DNA from: Ottelia alismoides
Lineage: Eukaryota; Streptophyta; Magnoliopsida; Alismatales; Hydrocharitaceae
Reading direction: 5' to 3'
Length of the DNA stretch: 64,000 nt
Assembly (NCBI GenBank): GCA_037367405.1
Contig: JAZKJV010008883.1
Location: 992,001 to 1,056,000, forward strand
Made by a program: the position numbers and the translations under genes. Positions 31,059-42,657 of this stretch are shown here, piece by piece (within the stretch, counting starts at the first letter, position 1; every line of letters starts with the position of its first letter). The notes under the pieces were generated by a model. That model searched no databases and had not been told where the DNA came from. It saw only the letters and a list, made by a program, of their open reading frames with translations.

Positions 31059-32948
31059 CACACGGTCGAGCGACGGAGGCCGAGCTGTGAATGAGGCGGA
31101 GGGCTCACGGAGAGGTGGCGGTGGATCTTCAGGGTGAGCGTAAAAGAGAGAATGGGGGTGGTCTTTTTGCGGCCTAGGCGGTGTCGTCGACGTGGGGAGG
31201 GGGAGTCGAGGATGGTCGGCGCGAGACGAAGTTGCTCGGGGGTGAGGGAGTTGCCGAGCACAGAGGGTGAAGTCGTGAAGGTGGCGGGCGAGCGAGGAAG
31301 AGGTGGCGATAAAGGTGAAATGTGGAGGCGGAGCCTCAACTGTGAGGTAGTGCGAGCGAGGCTTCTATGGAGGTGGAGGTTGATGCAGGGATAAGAGAGA
31401 GAAAGGAAGACGGTAGGTCGCCTGGAAGATGGAGGAGGCGGAGGCCTGCCCGATTGTTTCCTCAGTGACCGACGATGGGACACGAAGCTCGGATGCTCGC
31501 AAAGGGGGTAGCGGCACAACAATGGAGTGTTGTGGATCGTGCCTAGAGGAGGTAACGCTTGAGAATGGGGTTCACGTCACAAACCCATTTCTCGGCTACT
31601 CGTGATGATGGCGGATGGGGAAATGACCGATGATGGGGGGCTTTATAGGAGAGGTGGGGAAATGACGTTATGCGTGTGCGGCTGTAACGGCCAGAGAAGG
31701 GGAGGAGATGCGGCGACAGCCGTTACGAGTGAGGCAGCGGCGGCGGTTACAAGAGAAGGAGGCGTTGCAGGAGGAAGGGGGAGCAGATGTCACATGCCGC
31801 GCACGTAACCAGCGAGGAGGAGAGGTCACGTGTGGGGCATGTGACCAGTGGAGAAGAGAGGAGAAAGGGTGTAGGGGTGAGATGGGTTGCCATGTGGCAT
31901 GCCCAGGGGCTGCCACGTATCACCCCAAAAAATTTACAAAAATAAAGAAGAAGAAAATTAGAAAAGAAATAGAAGGAGAGACCTTGGATCAAAAAAAAAT
32001 CCTTCACAAAAGTTGTTCGTATCGATGAGATCTACAACTTTCATGAAGGTTCCAAGAGCAAAAGAGGTCATCTGTGTGAAGTGTAATTTTTTGTGGTCTC
32101 TATGTCTATAGAAAACCTGCTTTTTAGGGTTTTTGTAAATTTTTTGATTGTTTAACATAGGATAAAAATATAGAAAAATGTGATAAAATACAAGAAAATT
32201 AGTTACACACTAATATTTTTTTTGGATTTTTAATAAATAAGAAATTAGGATAATAAAATAAAAGTACGAAATACGAGATTTTGTACAGACTCACAACAGA
32301 CACTCGGATACAGTCAGTTTCTTTGATTTCTATCTTAATCTAGATTTGGATTTTTATGCCGCTTGATAAAACTTTCATCAAAGAACATAAATAAATAAGA
32401 AATAAAATAAAAGGTTAATTATGTACATAAAAACTCAGGTCAAAAATAAAAAAAAGTTAAAATACGCAAAAGAGGCCCAAAATCCAACTTTCACATATGA
32501 GCTCCGAATTTTACGAAATTGGTCTTGATTTGAAGATATTTGAAAATGGAGTACTTTAAAAGTGATTAAACCAAAATCGGACACTGTCTGAGGAAGATAT
32601 GCGCATTTTAGTCCATCAGATGTGAAATTAGACTTTGGGATTATTTGACACTTATTTGAGTTAGTATTTTTTATTTTTTTTATTTAATCTTGTTAGTAAT
32701 ATCTACAAAAAGGAGGTGATTTAGGGTCAATTGGAGTTAGGATGAATTAATTAAAAACTATGGAAGTTAGATGCTTTTTCGGCCAATTTACACTTAGGAT
32801 TTTTAATGCAATTATGCATGATGAAATGCAAATATTATTAACACATGAATGTATGCTAATGATGCTCTATTAATGATTAAATGCATTTGAATTTTAGGGA
32901 ACAAAGCCTAATTGATCAATTTTAGCATGATGAATACGATATTCATCA
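31059..32948 (-). mobile_element. AT2 5' LTR, right piece
   Basis: Continues the LTR cut at 22221; aligns with 15153-17019. It includes decayed G-box hairpins (31788-31925) and the hairpin at 32009-32041. It ends GATATTCATCA at 32948, before TSD CCTCT. Confidence 0.85.
32009..32041 (-). repeat. Conserved LTR hairpin in AT2 5' LTR
   Basis: Arms AAAGTTGTTCGTATC and GAGATCTACAACTTT around GAT. Confidence 0.8.
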
Positions 32949-32953
32949 CCTCT

Positions 32954-33368
32954 AGGTGGTTGGTGATGTTGGGTTCAACCATTGTCAACTGGCGATGAAG
33001 TCATCATTAGGGGTACTTAGGTGGTGGGCGAATATTATGGAGGTTTGACGGAGGGTGAAGTGATGGAAGTTGGTCGGAAGGGTAATATGGGCGATGGGAA
33101 AAAGATATGAAGTTGGAACATTTGAATGGAAAAGTTAATAACTGGAGGTTGACGATGAACTTTGATCATCTTATCATGCGATCAAACGGTGATTAGGCAT
33201 GGATGAAGCGTTCCGATATGATCATAAGATCAAATCAAGCGATTGTGATGTGGTCGCTAAAGGACGGTGGAGATGAAGAGATAGTGACATCCGACGACAA
33301 AGAAAGAATGGTGCCGGAGAAATAAGGGTCGGTCAGGTGGTGCGCTGAGATGGCGCCACATGGCCCAA
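32954..33368 (-). mobile_element. AT1 5' LTR, piece 2
   Basis: The stretch between the TSDs of AT2 and TK1. It ends GGCGCCACATGGCCCAA, a G-box-like repeat as in the other LTRs, with CCCAA being the TK1 TSD. It continues at 63256 (TAGAATATTTAG). No gene. Confidence 0.7.
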
Positions 33369-36300
33369 TGTAACATCCGGGTCCGAATAAACTCAAACCT
33401 AACCCAATTAGGGTCTGATTGATCCAATAAATTATTAATCAATATTAAATAGCCTAGATCGATCCCTTGATCGTAGATCAAAAATCGTTCGGTTGCAATT
33501 GACCAAAAATCGATCGCATCGTAATGTGTGCTATGGAAAAGCTACGACACAAATTGGGAACCACAAAACAAACTGAAATAACCTAGAAGTCTGATTCAAC
33601 GAAATAAAAACAACGAAATTGATTGTTCATCAATCAGAGATCGATTGATATTTTTAAAATCACAAAATTTAACCCCAAACCAAAATCGTATCTCGAGAAT
33701 TTCGGGTATTTTTACCCGATCTAATGTATATGAATACTATACTCATTTTGCTCTTTATTTAGAGATGATCGAAACAAGATATTGTATACCTAAATCGGAT
33801 ATTCGAGGCGCGAGTACGAAGGATTTTGGTTTCCAAATAAAAAGAGAGAGTTTTGTTTTTTTTTAAACTATAATTGTGACATCAGTAAGATACATCAACA
33901 TGCTGATGACATCCTAATGTTAGCAAGTGGCTTCTTTTTTTTACATTGTGGGAAGCCTCCTCTCTTCTCTTCCTCTTATTTTTCTTTCCCAATTTCCCAT
34001 TCTTCCTCCATTGCTTGCTCCTCAAAGACTTTCCAAACTTCTTCAAACTTTCCAACCGAGAGCTGCAACTCTTTTTTTCTACTCTATTTCTGCTAGAGTT
34101 CCTTGTTCCTTTCCTTCCAAAGTTGGTGATGATGCTCCATGCAGCAGCTCCCTGCTGCTCTCATTGAGTAGTTGCTGCTGCCCTTTGATTTCTCGAAGCT
34201 ACTGCAGACAGCTAGAGGTTGGAGTTGCTATTCTTCCCTCATGTTGGACCCTCCAAATCAGACCCTTACTATTTGATCTCCAAATTTTGGAGATCTTTCA
34301 AAGGTACAATCATTTTCCTTCTCTTTGCTGCCATATATGTTATTCTCCACATATTTGAACACCAAAATTGTCTTATTGGTTGATTGTTGCATGTGTCAAT
34401 TCCTCATTTTCAAGTGTCGTGACATCAAATTGCATGTTGGTTTCATTGAAAATCCTGGGAAAAAGCTGCTATTTATTTTTAAAAAAACACAAAGGCATAA
34501 TGGATATATTTATTGGTAATTGATCCTGTAAATTTGATAGAATTAAAAAGGTCTGTCTATGCTCTGATTACTGTACGATAAGTTAAAATTTATAAAGGTC
34601 TATCTGTGCAATGATTACTTTATGAAATTTTAAATTTTAAAAAGGTGTATGGAATTTTAAATTTTAAAAAGGTCTATCTGATTACTGTATGAAAATTTAA
34701 ATTTTAAAAAGGTTTATCTGATTACTATATGAAAGTTTAAATTTTTTAAAAGGTATATCTAATTACTGTATGAAATTTTAAATTTTAAAATTACTATATG
34801 AAAATTTAAAAATTAAAAGGGGTTATCTGATTACTTTACAAAAATTTAAATTTTAAAAAAGTCTATCTTAGTATTGTACGAAAAAATAAAAAAGGGGTCT
34901 ACTATATTCTGATTACTTCTTAAAGATTTAATTCAAAAATTCAAATTAAAAAGTCTGGTTACTTACTGCTTGAAGTCTTAATATAACTTTTTAAAATCGT
35001 ATGCACTATTAAGTATAGTTATTTCTATGTAGTCTCATAGGTGGAATACTTATATTAACATTTCAGCTGTGGTATCAAATAAAATTTTAGAGGGCATATT
35101 TGTCATGGTCTAGAGTATCTCATCTTCATTTACTGTCCAATATTCTGTCTAAATATTTTCCCATTGGTCGAGCTTGAACTTAGATCGAATTTAAGTGACT
35201 ATCTAGTCATACTTGTCTTTTATTATTCCTTTGAAAGATTTGAATATACACCAATCCACGCCATATTTATATGTATATCTCTTGCCATGCCTGATATGTC
35301 TAATTCATGCCTAATGTTGTGTTATATCCAAAAAATTATTAGACATAAAATTATTCAAGCAACTAACTATTTAAAATTGTCCTATTCCAAAGCTATGGTA
35401 ATTAGATTTTGATGGTATCATAATTTCATTATAAGATCCAAATCTAATGAGTAGCTTTAACCCACATGATTTTAAGGATAAGAAAAATCGGGAAATCTTG
35501 CATCAAACTTAACTTAGAACAACTTCAAATCTCATGACCTTATTGAAGAGAATTATGAATATTAATACTATTCTCTTACGAAGTCAACAAATAAATTTCT
35601 AAGATCATTATGAATAATAAGCTTCAATTAATTTAATCATTGAGTATAATCTTCTATTTACATATTACTATAGATAAGATGTGACAAATACATAGATCTG
35701 TAAGTCATCCATTAGAGAGACTGAGAAAGGTTTGAGTAGTTAAGAAAGGAATGAAAAACGGTGAAGCAATGATACTTACAATCAAGAGTGCCGATCAGGA
35801 TGACCTTACACCTGACCGTGCGAGGGTTCAGTGACCTTCAACTGGGCGGAGGAATGGAAGCCCAGTTAGAGTAGCGACGGCCAAGTGCGCGGGTCTAGGA
35901 TCGCAGTCCTTTTCGTTGTTTTTACCTGAGCTCACAATGTTTTTACTCCTCGTTGGGATTCTGACTTTTGACCAGTTCCGTTAGCCCTCTATTTTAGGGT
36001 ACCTAGCCCAGGTATCCCTCCGTTTTAGTTTTTCTCACGAGCTCGTTTGCTCGTACAGGTCGAGCCGATTTCTAGAGTGACTTTTCCGGAGAGTCTCTCT
36101 CACCCGTCTCAGTGATGTAGTTTTGGAGATGACATATCCTTCTAATGGACCGTACTTCAACTTAGAGGGTGAGACGGAAGGTTCTCTTAGGAGAATTCCT
36201 CACTGCTTGAGCTTTGGTTACTGTACTGCCAATAAGCTTGGCGATGGCTACATCTGAGTTCAATTACGGTGAGTTGGCTAAAAGATGAGATCAATAACAA

Positions 36301-37263
36301 TTAAGCTGGTGAAAGCTGAGATCAATTACAATTAATTTGACTACAATTAAGCTTGCTACCAGAATCATCAATCATCATAAATCCTCAATCATCCTTTATT
36401 CATCGGATCCCAGAATTTCTACCATGAGTGATAAGATAAGCTAGTGGACGTGTTAGGAACTTAGTTAGGATGCATTACACTCTACCGCATGCCTACGGAG
36501 GCACCCCAACCCTAAGGTATTTTCACACCTTAGAGTCATAGTGTGAGGTCAACCTCAGATTATCCACTAGACTTGAGAAGTGATCCAGAATTGAAGACCA
36601 GATCAAAGATTCATCATCATCAATACCAAGAACCATCAACCTTATCTTTAAGTGATAAAAAGATTTTATATATATATATGTATATATGGATCATTAACTA
36701 ATTATATAATTGTAAGTATGGAAAAGTATTGGGGTAATGGGTGGACATGGGGCATACATATAGAGCAGCTTGAAAACCATTTACTACGCTAGTTGTAAAT
36801 ACCAATACCTTTCTAGTTGGTTTCTTTTGAACACATTAAATTACATGTTATTATTTTCTAATATGTTGGAATGTACACAACATCCGTTGACGTCCTCTAG
36901 TTCCTTGCATGTTTGGCAGGTAAAAAACCTCCGTCGCAGTAGCTAATTGATGATACCGAGTATCCGCTACTATACTATACATTACAATTGTTACATATTT
37001 GTTGTTTCTATATGGTTGATAATGTATAAATGATTTTCCTTTCTCCTGTCTCTTTTTGGGAATACATGTACATGATGTAATATTTCTTTTCTTACATGTT
37101 ATATATTTGGAAATTAATGAAATTCAAATTGGTGGCACTTCTTGTTGGACAGGTGGTTGTTATATTTATTCTGAATGTCAAATGCGAAACACAAAAAATT
37201 TCCCTATTGAATGTAATATCGTGAATGCCATGTAAATGGGTACCCAGATACGAGGGCATTAAA
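33369..37263 (+). mobile_element. TK1 5' LTR (3895 bp)
   Basis: Starts TGTAACATCCGGG, as many Tekay/Del LTRs (TGTAACACCC type). The end GAGGGCATTAAA corresponds to GAGGACCACACA (5368-5379) and GAGGGCGTCACT (63239-63250). 34385-37263 aligns with TK0. 34272-36640 is absent from the 3' LTR. AT-rich, without a gene; the frames at 33927-34358 are low-complexity. Confidence 0.85.
34540..34975 (+). repeat. AT-rich degenerate tandem repeat in TK1 5' LTR
   Basis: Counterpart of 841-1275, with the same unit core TCTGATTACTGTATGAAA. Copy number and order differ slightly. Confidence 0.85.
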
Positions 37264-37266
37264 GTT

Positions 37267-37279
37267 TGGTATCAGAGCC
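37267..37279 (+). other. TK1 primer binding site (initiator tRNA-Met)
   Basis: TGGTATCAGAGCC, complementary to the 3' end of plant initiator tRNA-Met, three bases after the LTR end. Confidence 0.9.
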
Positions 37280-37522
37280 ATGGTACCCCAATGCACACAT
37301 TTGCAGTATTACAATTCCGATCGCATGAAGTTCTCGGATAGCGACAGTCCTCCAACTTATCACGAGTACAAGAGAGAAATATGACATTCATACTCAATAA
37401 CCACAGATGTCACTAATTGTATTTAATTTTCATATGGTATCCTAAGAAGAGAAAAAGCACATATGATAGTATCTGTGAACAATAATTTTTATGACTAATA
37501 ATATTTGTTCTCGTGCAAAACC

Positions 37523-38790
37523 ATGATATCCAGAACTGACCAGGAAATAGCTAAGCGATTTGAGTGCATCATGACTGCTCTCACCGACCTTCAGCAGCAG
37601 CAGACTGCTATGAGAGGTCAAGAGGACCAGATATTAGCTCAGCAAACGTAGATCACTGACAAACATAAAGACATAGAGATGAGGTTTCATAAGCTGTTAG
37701 ACTACACATACCATCCATCTCGGGATGGAACACGATAGGACCAACATAAATCTGTTGCGGTACATAAGCCTCATGTTGATGATCCACATGAGGAGATGCC
37801 AGCATATGGAGTCGAGAATGGAGATTATATAGGGAGTAGGACCATGTATACTTTGCAGATGAGGAAGCACACTAGTACTCTGCTATTCACAAGCATCAGT
37901 TGTTTTTCACATCCTATCAACTGGCCAATGTGCCCATGTTCGAGGGCATCGGGACATCAAACTAGGCTGAGCATTGGTTGAAGAGGGTTGTGAAGGTACT
38001 TCGGATGATACACGCACCACGAGACACATGGCAGAGTTGGGAGACGAGCCCACATGGGACAATTTTGAGATGAGGTTCAGATCCCACTTCTTTTCTGGGA
38101 AATGGAAAGAGACAATGTCGATTATTTACCGAGCTACGACATGGACGGATGATAGTCGGGCAATACTTCGTCTGATACACTGAGTTGTCACGAAACACAT
38201 CATCAGCTATTGCATTTCCAGATGAGAACCTGGACAAGTTCATTAGAGGGATGCGAGAAGAGGTACAGGAGAAACTAGCTGGAGTACGCATCACTTCCAT
38301 CTCTGAGGCTATTGATGCAGTGGAGAAGTTTGAGGATATCCGAGAGAGATGCTTTGGGAGCACACCTGGAACAGAACCTAAACCACAACGATCATTTGGG
38401 ATGATCCAACGACGGTTTCAGCAGTAGAGATAAGCATTTTCTGGTGATGCTCGCTAATCTCCAACGACTACCTTAGGAGGTGAACTTGTTGGATGTGGCA
38501 CGGTTCAGCACAACCATCTGGGTCGTAGCGAGCAAACAGACCCCCAGTAGGACCTACTCAAAGAATATGCACGAGTACCATGCTTACCCCAGATGCTACT
38601 TGTGCAATGAGTGGGGGCATTACCAATCTCAGTGCCCATAAGCTTCTAGTGATCTTTGATCACAATCTTCACAGCCACAACCACATCCACATGCACAACG
38701 AACATGGAGTTTCCATGGCAGGAACTTCAACTTCAGGAGGTCGCCGAGATAGACACAGAATGTGGCAGGTTTGAGTACTGCACCATCTAG
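37523..38790 (+). pseudogene. TK1 gag (nucleocapsid-type structural protein), broken
   Basis: The likely start ATG at 37523 opens MISRTDQEIAKRFE and a Gln-rich helix; the first stop follows after about 42 codons. Readable in shifting frames are FTSYQLANVPMFEG near 37907, AEHWLKRVVK near 37968 and DENLDKFIRGMREEVQE (38221-38271), the usual layout of the retrotransposon gag domain. A CCHC zinc knuckle, CYLCNEWGHYQSQC, lies at 38594-38635 with the classical spacing C-x2-C-x4-H-x4-C. It would bind the element RNA in the particle. Many stops and frameshifts; not functional. Confidence 0.8.
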
Positions 38791-38839
38791 GCAGGGTCAG
38801 TTACATGGAGTGATCGAGGAGCAGGCTTGATCAACAGTT

Positions 38840-39230
38840 ACTATGGTGAAAGGTATGGTCTCAGTCTTGGACCGAACTTTCCATGTTTTATTTGATTTTG
38901 GAGCGACACATTCTATCATTGCTTAGAGGTTACTAGATTCATTAATTAGAGTTTCAAAGGCCCTATATCCTCCCTACCACATTCATGTACCGGGTGGCCA
39001 GTTGTTCGTCATTTTATTGATAGTCAAACACTTACCAATGCTGATTGGCGGTCACGAGATGGTTGCAGATTGTCTATTACTACAGCTTGATGAGTTTGAT
39101 TCAATTTTGGGCATGGATTGGTTATCAGCTCATTATTCTCTAGTTGATTGCTTTAGGGAGACAGTTGTCTTCCAGATTCCAGACTTACTTGAGTTCACCT
39201 TTGAGGGTAAATTACATGACTAAAAATTGG
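38840..39230 (+). pseudogene. TK1 aspartic protease (retropepsin)
   Basis: The active site is preserved as LFDFGATHSII, with the catalytic Asp codon at 38894-38896. The second half continues as DEFDSILGMDWLSAHYSLVDC (39093-39155), the standard plant gypsy protease C-terminus. One stop follows the active site (IIA-stop). It is fused to the gag upstream and the RT downstream in the original polyprotein. Confidence 0.85.
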
Positions 39231-39339
39231 AGTATATTTCAGTGTTACGAGCTCAGAGACTTGTTGACCAAGGATGTGATTCATATCTAGCATTTGTCTA
39301 AGAGACATCATATCATGAGCCGATTACACAAGCCATCAT

Positions 39340-40140
39340 AGTAGTATCCGACTACCATGATGTATTTCTTGATGAGTTACCAGGATTACCTCGTGAGAGA
39401 GAGATTGAATTCGTGATCACATTGTTACATGATATACAACCGATCTCAATGGTTCCTTACAGCATGGCACCAGCTGAGTTGAGAGAGTTGAAGGTACAGT
39501 TGTAGGAGTTACTTGACTTGGGATTCGTGAGGCCAAGCACTTCACCTTGGGGTGCTCTAGTTTTATTTGTCAAGAAAAAGGATGGATCTATCAGATTGTA
39601 GATTGATTACTGTCAGCTCAACAAGAGAATGGCGAACAATTATTATCCTTTGCCACGCATCAATAATTTGTTTGATCAGCTTCAGGGATCTTTGGTGTTC
39701 ACTAAGATTGACCTTCGATCTGGTTATCATCAGTCGAGGATTCGAGAGTCCAATATTCCGAAGACAACTTTTAAGACCTGATATGGACACTATGAGTTTG
39801 TATTGATGCTGTTTGGGCTCACCAATGCCCCAGTAGCATTCATGGATATGACGAACAAGATCTTCCATCCATACTTGGACACGTTTGTAGTGGTATTCAT
39901 TGATGATGTGCTGATATATTCACGGAATGAATGGGATCATGCGAACGATCCAAAGATTATCCTGGACACATTGCGAGAGCACAAGTTGTATGCCAAGCTG
40001 AGCAAGTACGAGTTCTGGTTATCCCATGTCTCATTTCTTGGGCATTTATCTTTGGAGCAGGTATCACAGTTGATCTTGCGAAGATCGAGGCGGTCATGTT
40101 TTGGGAATAACCTAAAACAATCACTCAGATTCATAGCTTT
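39340..40140 (+). pseudogene. TK1 reverse transcriptase
   Basis: A recognisable gypsy RT in one main frame with stops: DELPGLPRERE (39373-39405), [16 protein letters not shown] (39543-39590), NNYYPLPRI (39636-39662), [10 protein letters not shown] (39705-39734) and the catalytic FIDDVLIYS (FIDD 39896-39907, Asp pair intact). The end shows [16 protein letters not shown], where family members have the F-(L/C)-x-x-x-V-x-F-L-G-H motif. At least four in-frame stops; inactive. Confidence 0.88.
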
Positions 40141-40393
40141 CTTGGATTAGTAGGCTACTACAGATGCTTTATCAGCGGGTTTTCACGCATTGTTCTTCCT
40201 TTGACACGATTTACTCAGAAGGGAGATCCTTTCACCTGGGATGATTCATGCAAGCAGGACTTTAGGACATTAAAGTAGATATTGACGACACCCATTCTTG
40301 CTCTTCCTTCAGGTACCTAGGATTATGCAGTCTATACAGATGCCTCAAGAGAAGGTTTAGGAGCAGTGTTGATGCAGTGGGGTCACCTTACGT
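40141..40393 (+). pseudogene. TK1 RNase H, 5' part (cut by CP1)
   Basis: Connection domain GYYRCFISGFSRI and then YTDASREGLGAVLMQW, with the first catalytic Asp of RNase H at 40339-40341. Coding stops at the CP1 insertion (TSD TACGT 40389-40393) and resumes at 59582. Confidence 0.85.
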
Positions 40394-40490
40394 TGTTGGA
40401 CATGCGAGCCCATGGCGAGCCATTTTGCGATAAATGTTATTGCGAATATCATTCTCTGATATGAAATGAAGAATAATTACTTTGTATAAT
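40394..40490 (+). mobile_element. CP1 5' LTR, first 97 bp
   Basis: TGTTGGACATGCGAGCC matches 57089 onward. It ends with ATAAT, the AT4 TSD (40486-40490). Confidence 0.88.
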
Positions 40491-40719
40491 TGATAAACCT
40501 CAGTTTCATCATCTTTATTTTCTATAATTAACCCCTTTGCTTAAAGTTTTGTCAATAAAACCCTGTTAATGTCCTATAATTAACAGAGTCCTAAATAAAT
40601 TAAAAACCACAAAAAAATGGCAAAACAAAAAAAATCAGTGGTGTTTTTTTTAGCCTTAAAAATACCCTTAAAAATATTTCGGGTCTTCATTTGATCTCAT
40701 CTCCAGTTTTGGTCAACAT

Positions 40720-40754
40720 GAAACTTGTAGATCTCATCAAGATCTACAACTTTC
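40720..40754 (+). repeat. Conserved LTR hairpin in AT4 5' LTR
   Basis: Arms GAAACTTGTAGATCTC and AAGATCTACAACTTTC around AT; one arm base differs from the perfect form. Confidence 0.85.
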
Positions 40755-40826
40755 ATGTTTTGAGTTTTCTCAAATTCGAACAATTAAGCCTTTAAAAATC
40801 AAAAATACAATCTGAATAAACTGATT

Positions 40827-40863
40827 GGGCCACGTGGCCCAATCTGGGTGAGCCACATGGCCC
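40827..40863. promoter_or_regulatory. G-box pair in AT4 5' LTR
   Basis: GGGCCACGTGGCCC at 40827-40840 is itself a perfect palindrome. The partner GCCACATGGCCC at 40852-40863 has lost its G-box core by one change. Confidence 0.65.
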
Positions 40864-41559
40864 CGCCCTCTTTGCCTTATCCGCTTGCATCCTTGGCCGT
40901 CGGATCACGTTTTGATCCAACGGCCATGTCTTTTCCACGCACGCCTCAATCCATAGCCATCAGATCATCTCCCGCCTTCAATCCGCACCATCCGTCCCCG
41001 CTCATCCCTCCTTACGCCACGTGGCATGTTGTGAGCCACTCGATCCGCTGTTTAAACCTTCGATCCTGGCCGCTGCTTCCTTGGACGCTCCTCAGCCCTC
41101 CGATCACGCCCTTGATTCTTTGATCTCAGCCGCCCATTCCTCTGACGCTTCTCATCCGCTCGATCGGCCTTAGCTTTCCATCTGAGCCGTCCTTAAGCGC
41201 CGAGCCCGTAGCTCGACACGTGGCGTGAGCGCAGCCCTTCGATCGCTCCGCCCCCCGATCTTATCTCAACCGTCGCTCCGCACCCTTCTCTCAGCCGTTG
41301 GAACGAAAGATCCAACGGCCGAGGCTTCATCTTCCTCCTCCCCGCATCCTCCGCCTCAGCCCCGCACCTCGCAGACCTCCTCCACCCTTCTAAATTTAGC
41401 TGCCTCATCTGACCTCCTCTCCTTTCGCCAACGGCCTCTAGGTCTTGCCCAGTCATCCACCTCCTCCGCGCATATCTCCACTACCCACGACCACCTTCCA
41501 GTTGACCCACAACTCCCTCTAAACCCACGTGGCCACTCATCAGCACTGCCGACTTCGCC

Positions 41560-41571
41560 TTTTAAATACAT
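41560..41571 (+). promoter_or_regulatory. Possible TATA box of AT4 LTR promoter
   Basis: CTTTTAAATACA follows a CACGTGGCC G-box at 41527-41535 and precedes the C-rich stretch where transcription would begin. The 3' LTR copy is at about 48586-48597. AT3 has the weaker TTCAAATACC at the same place. Not tested by transcripts. Confidence 0.4.
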
Positions 41572-41828
41572 CGTCCCCCTCCTCCGATCACATTGTCCAT
41601 CGACCAAGGGGCAGAGGCCTAGCCCTCCAGCTCCTCCATGTGACAGGGGGAGGAGCTCGGATTGAGCGACAACGGTCTTCTTCCCCAATGAGACCCATCG
41701 CCGATCACGGCGGTGCTGCGGAGGCGCCAGCCCCGCTCGAGCTCCGAGGAGTAGCCGACCTCGACGTGCGACGACCCGGGCCTCTTCTCCGACGCCCAGC
41801 CCAGGCCACGCCCTCCATCCCCGGTCAG

Positions 41829-42114
41829 GTAAGCCCTCTGATCTCCTCTTGTTTTTCTCTTGATTTTGCCTAATTTTCTAAGCCTCTATACAATCTACCC
41901 CGCTCCACTGATCACCCATTTAGCTCCGCCATCAATCCATCTTCCTCGCCGACTCTCCCGATCACCACCCTCCTCCTTCACGACCCCTATCATCCCAGGC
42001 ATTCTCCTCTGCCGGAGGCGGAGGGGAACACACAAAAGGGCTCCACTTCTCCGCCCCCTTAGGCCCGTCGCGCACCTCAGCTCGCACGCACACACCGCTA
42101 ACCACTTCGTGGAG
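41829..42114 (+). other. Possible intron in AT4 LTR leader
   Basis: Donor GTCAG|GTAAGC; the acceptor GTGGAG|GTCTACC is weaker than in AT3. Length 286 bp, the same as in the 3' LTR (48856-49141) and close to 290 bp in AT3. Confidence 0.35.
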
Positions 42115-42657
42115 GTCTACCAACGTCATTGGCTGGACTTCGGGCGGAGCTGAGTTCTAGAGCTCTGCCTCTGGCGACCAAGTGTCGATCGAGCATTCCA
42201 GGTGCTCCTGCGTCTTCTCAGACCTCAGACCTTCATCGCCTGACCTTCAGCGACCTTCCACGAGCTTCACCGAGCACGGCGAGGCGCGGCGGAGCTCCAG
42301 GCCTCACGCCGGAGCTCCAATTGCGCCGCCACCATACGGAGGAGAAGACAAAGCAGCTATCGTTGGATCTCGCCCCACGGCGGGGTTCCAACGGCCCTGG
42401 AGGGGCCACGTCGACCGTCCCGGAGCGTGGAGGCTCGGTGGGACCGAGCCTCGCCCGAGTCAACCTCGAGCCACCACGTGGCCCGAGCCACCTGCTACGG
42501 CCACCCGAAGCAGCGCCGACCCTCGCCCCCGCCTGAGCCTGAGCTCACGTGCCACCCGCACGTGGGGTCTGGGCTTTTTGCATCGACGCCTTCGCACCTT
42601 CCACAAATTGCATCCAGGTCCTAATACACGTGGCACACCCGGAGACCACGCCGAGCC

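Larger units (their letters stand above)
13853..32948 (-). mobile_element. AT2: Athila/Tat-like LTR element with gag-protease remnant
   Basis: A complete element on the minus strand, inserted in the AT1 5' LTR with perfect TSD CCTCT (13848-13852 and 32949-32953). 3' LTR 13853-17019, PPT 17020-17040, interior to 21471, 5' LTR 21472-22221 plus 31059-32948, split by AT3. The 5' LTR lacks the part equivalent to 13853-14385, and the PBS and first part of the leader are also gone, so a deletion spans the 5' LTR/leader junction. It has an Athila-type protease and gag-like remnants but no RT, RNase H or integrase. The LTR pair differs clearly more than the pairs of AT3 or AT4. Confidence 0.85.

Noticed and set aside
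33927..34358. 143-codon hydrophobic Phe/Leu/Ser frame, also 62232-62484
   Set aside because: Part of the TK1 LTR in both copies, T- and C-rich low complexity, frames not conserved.
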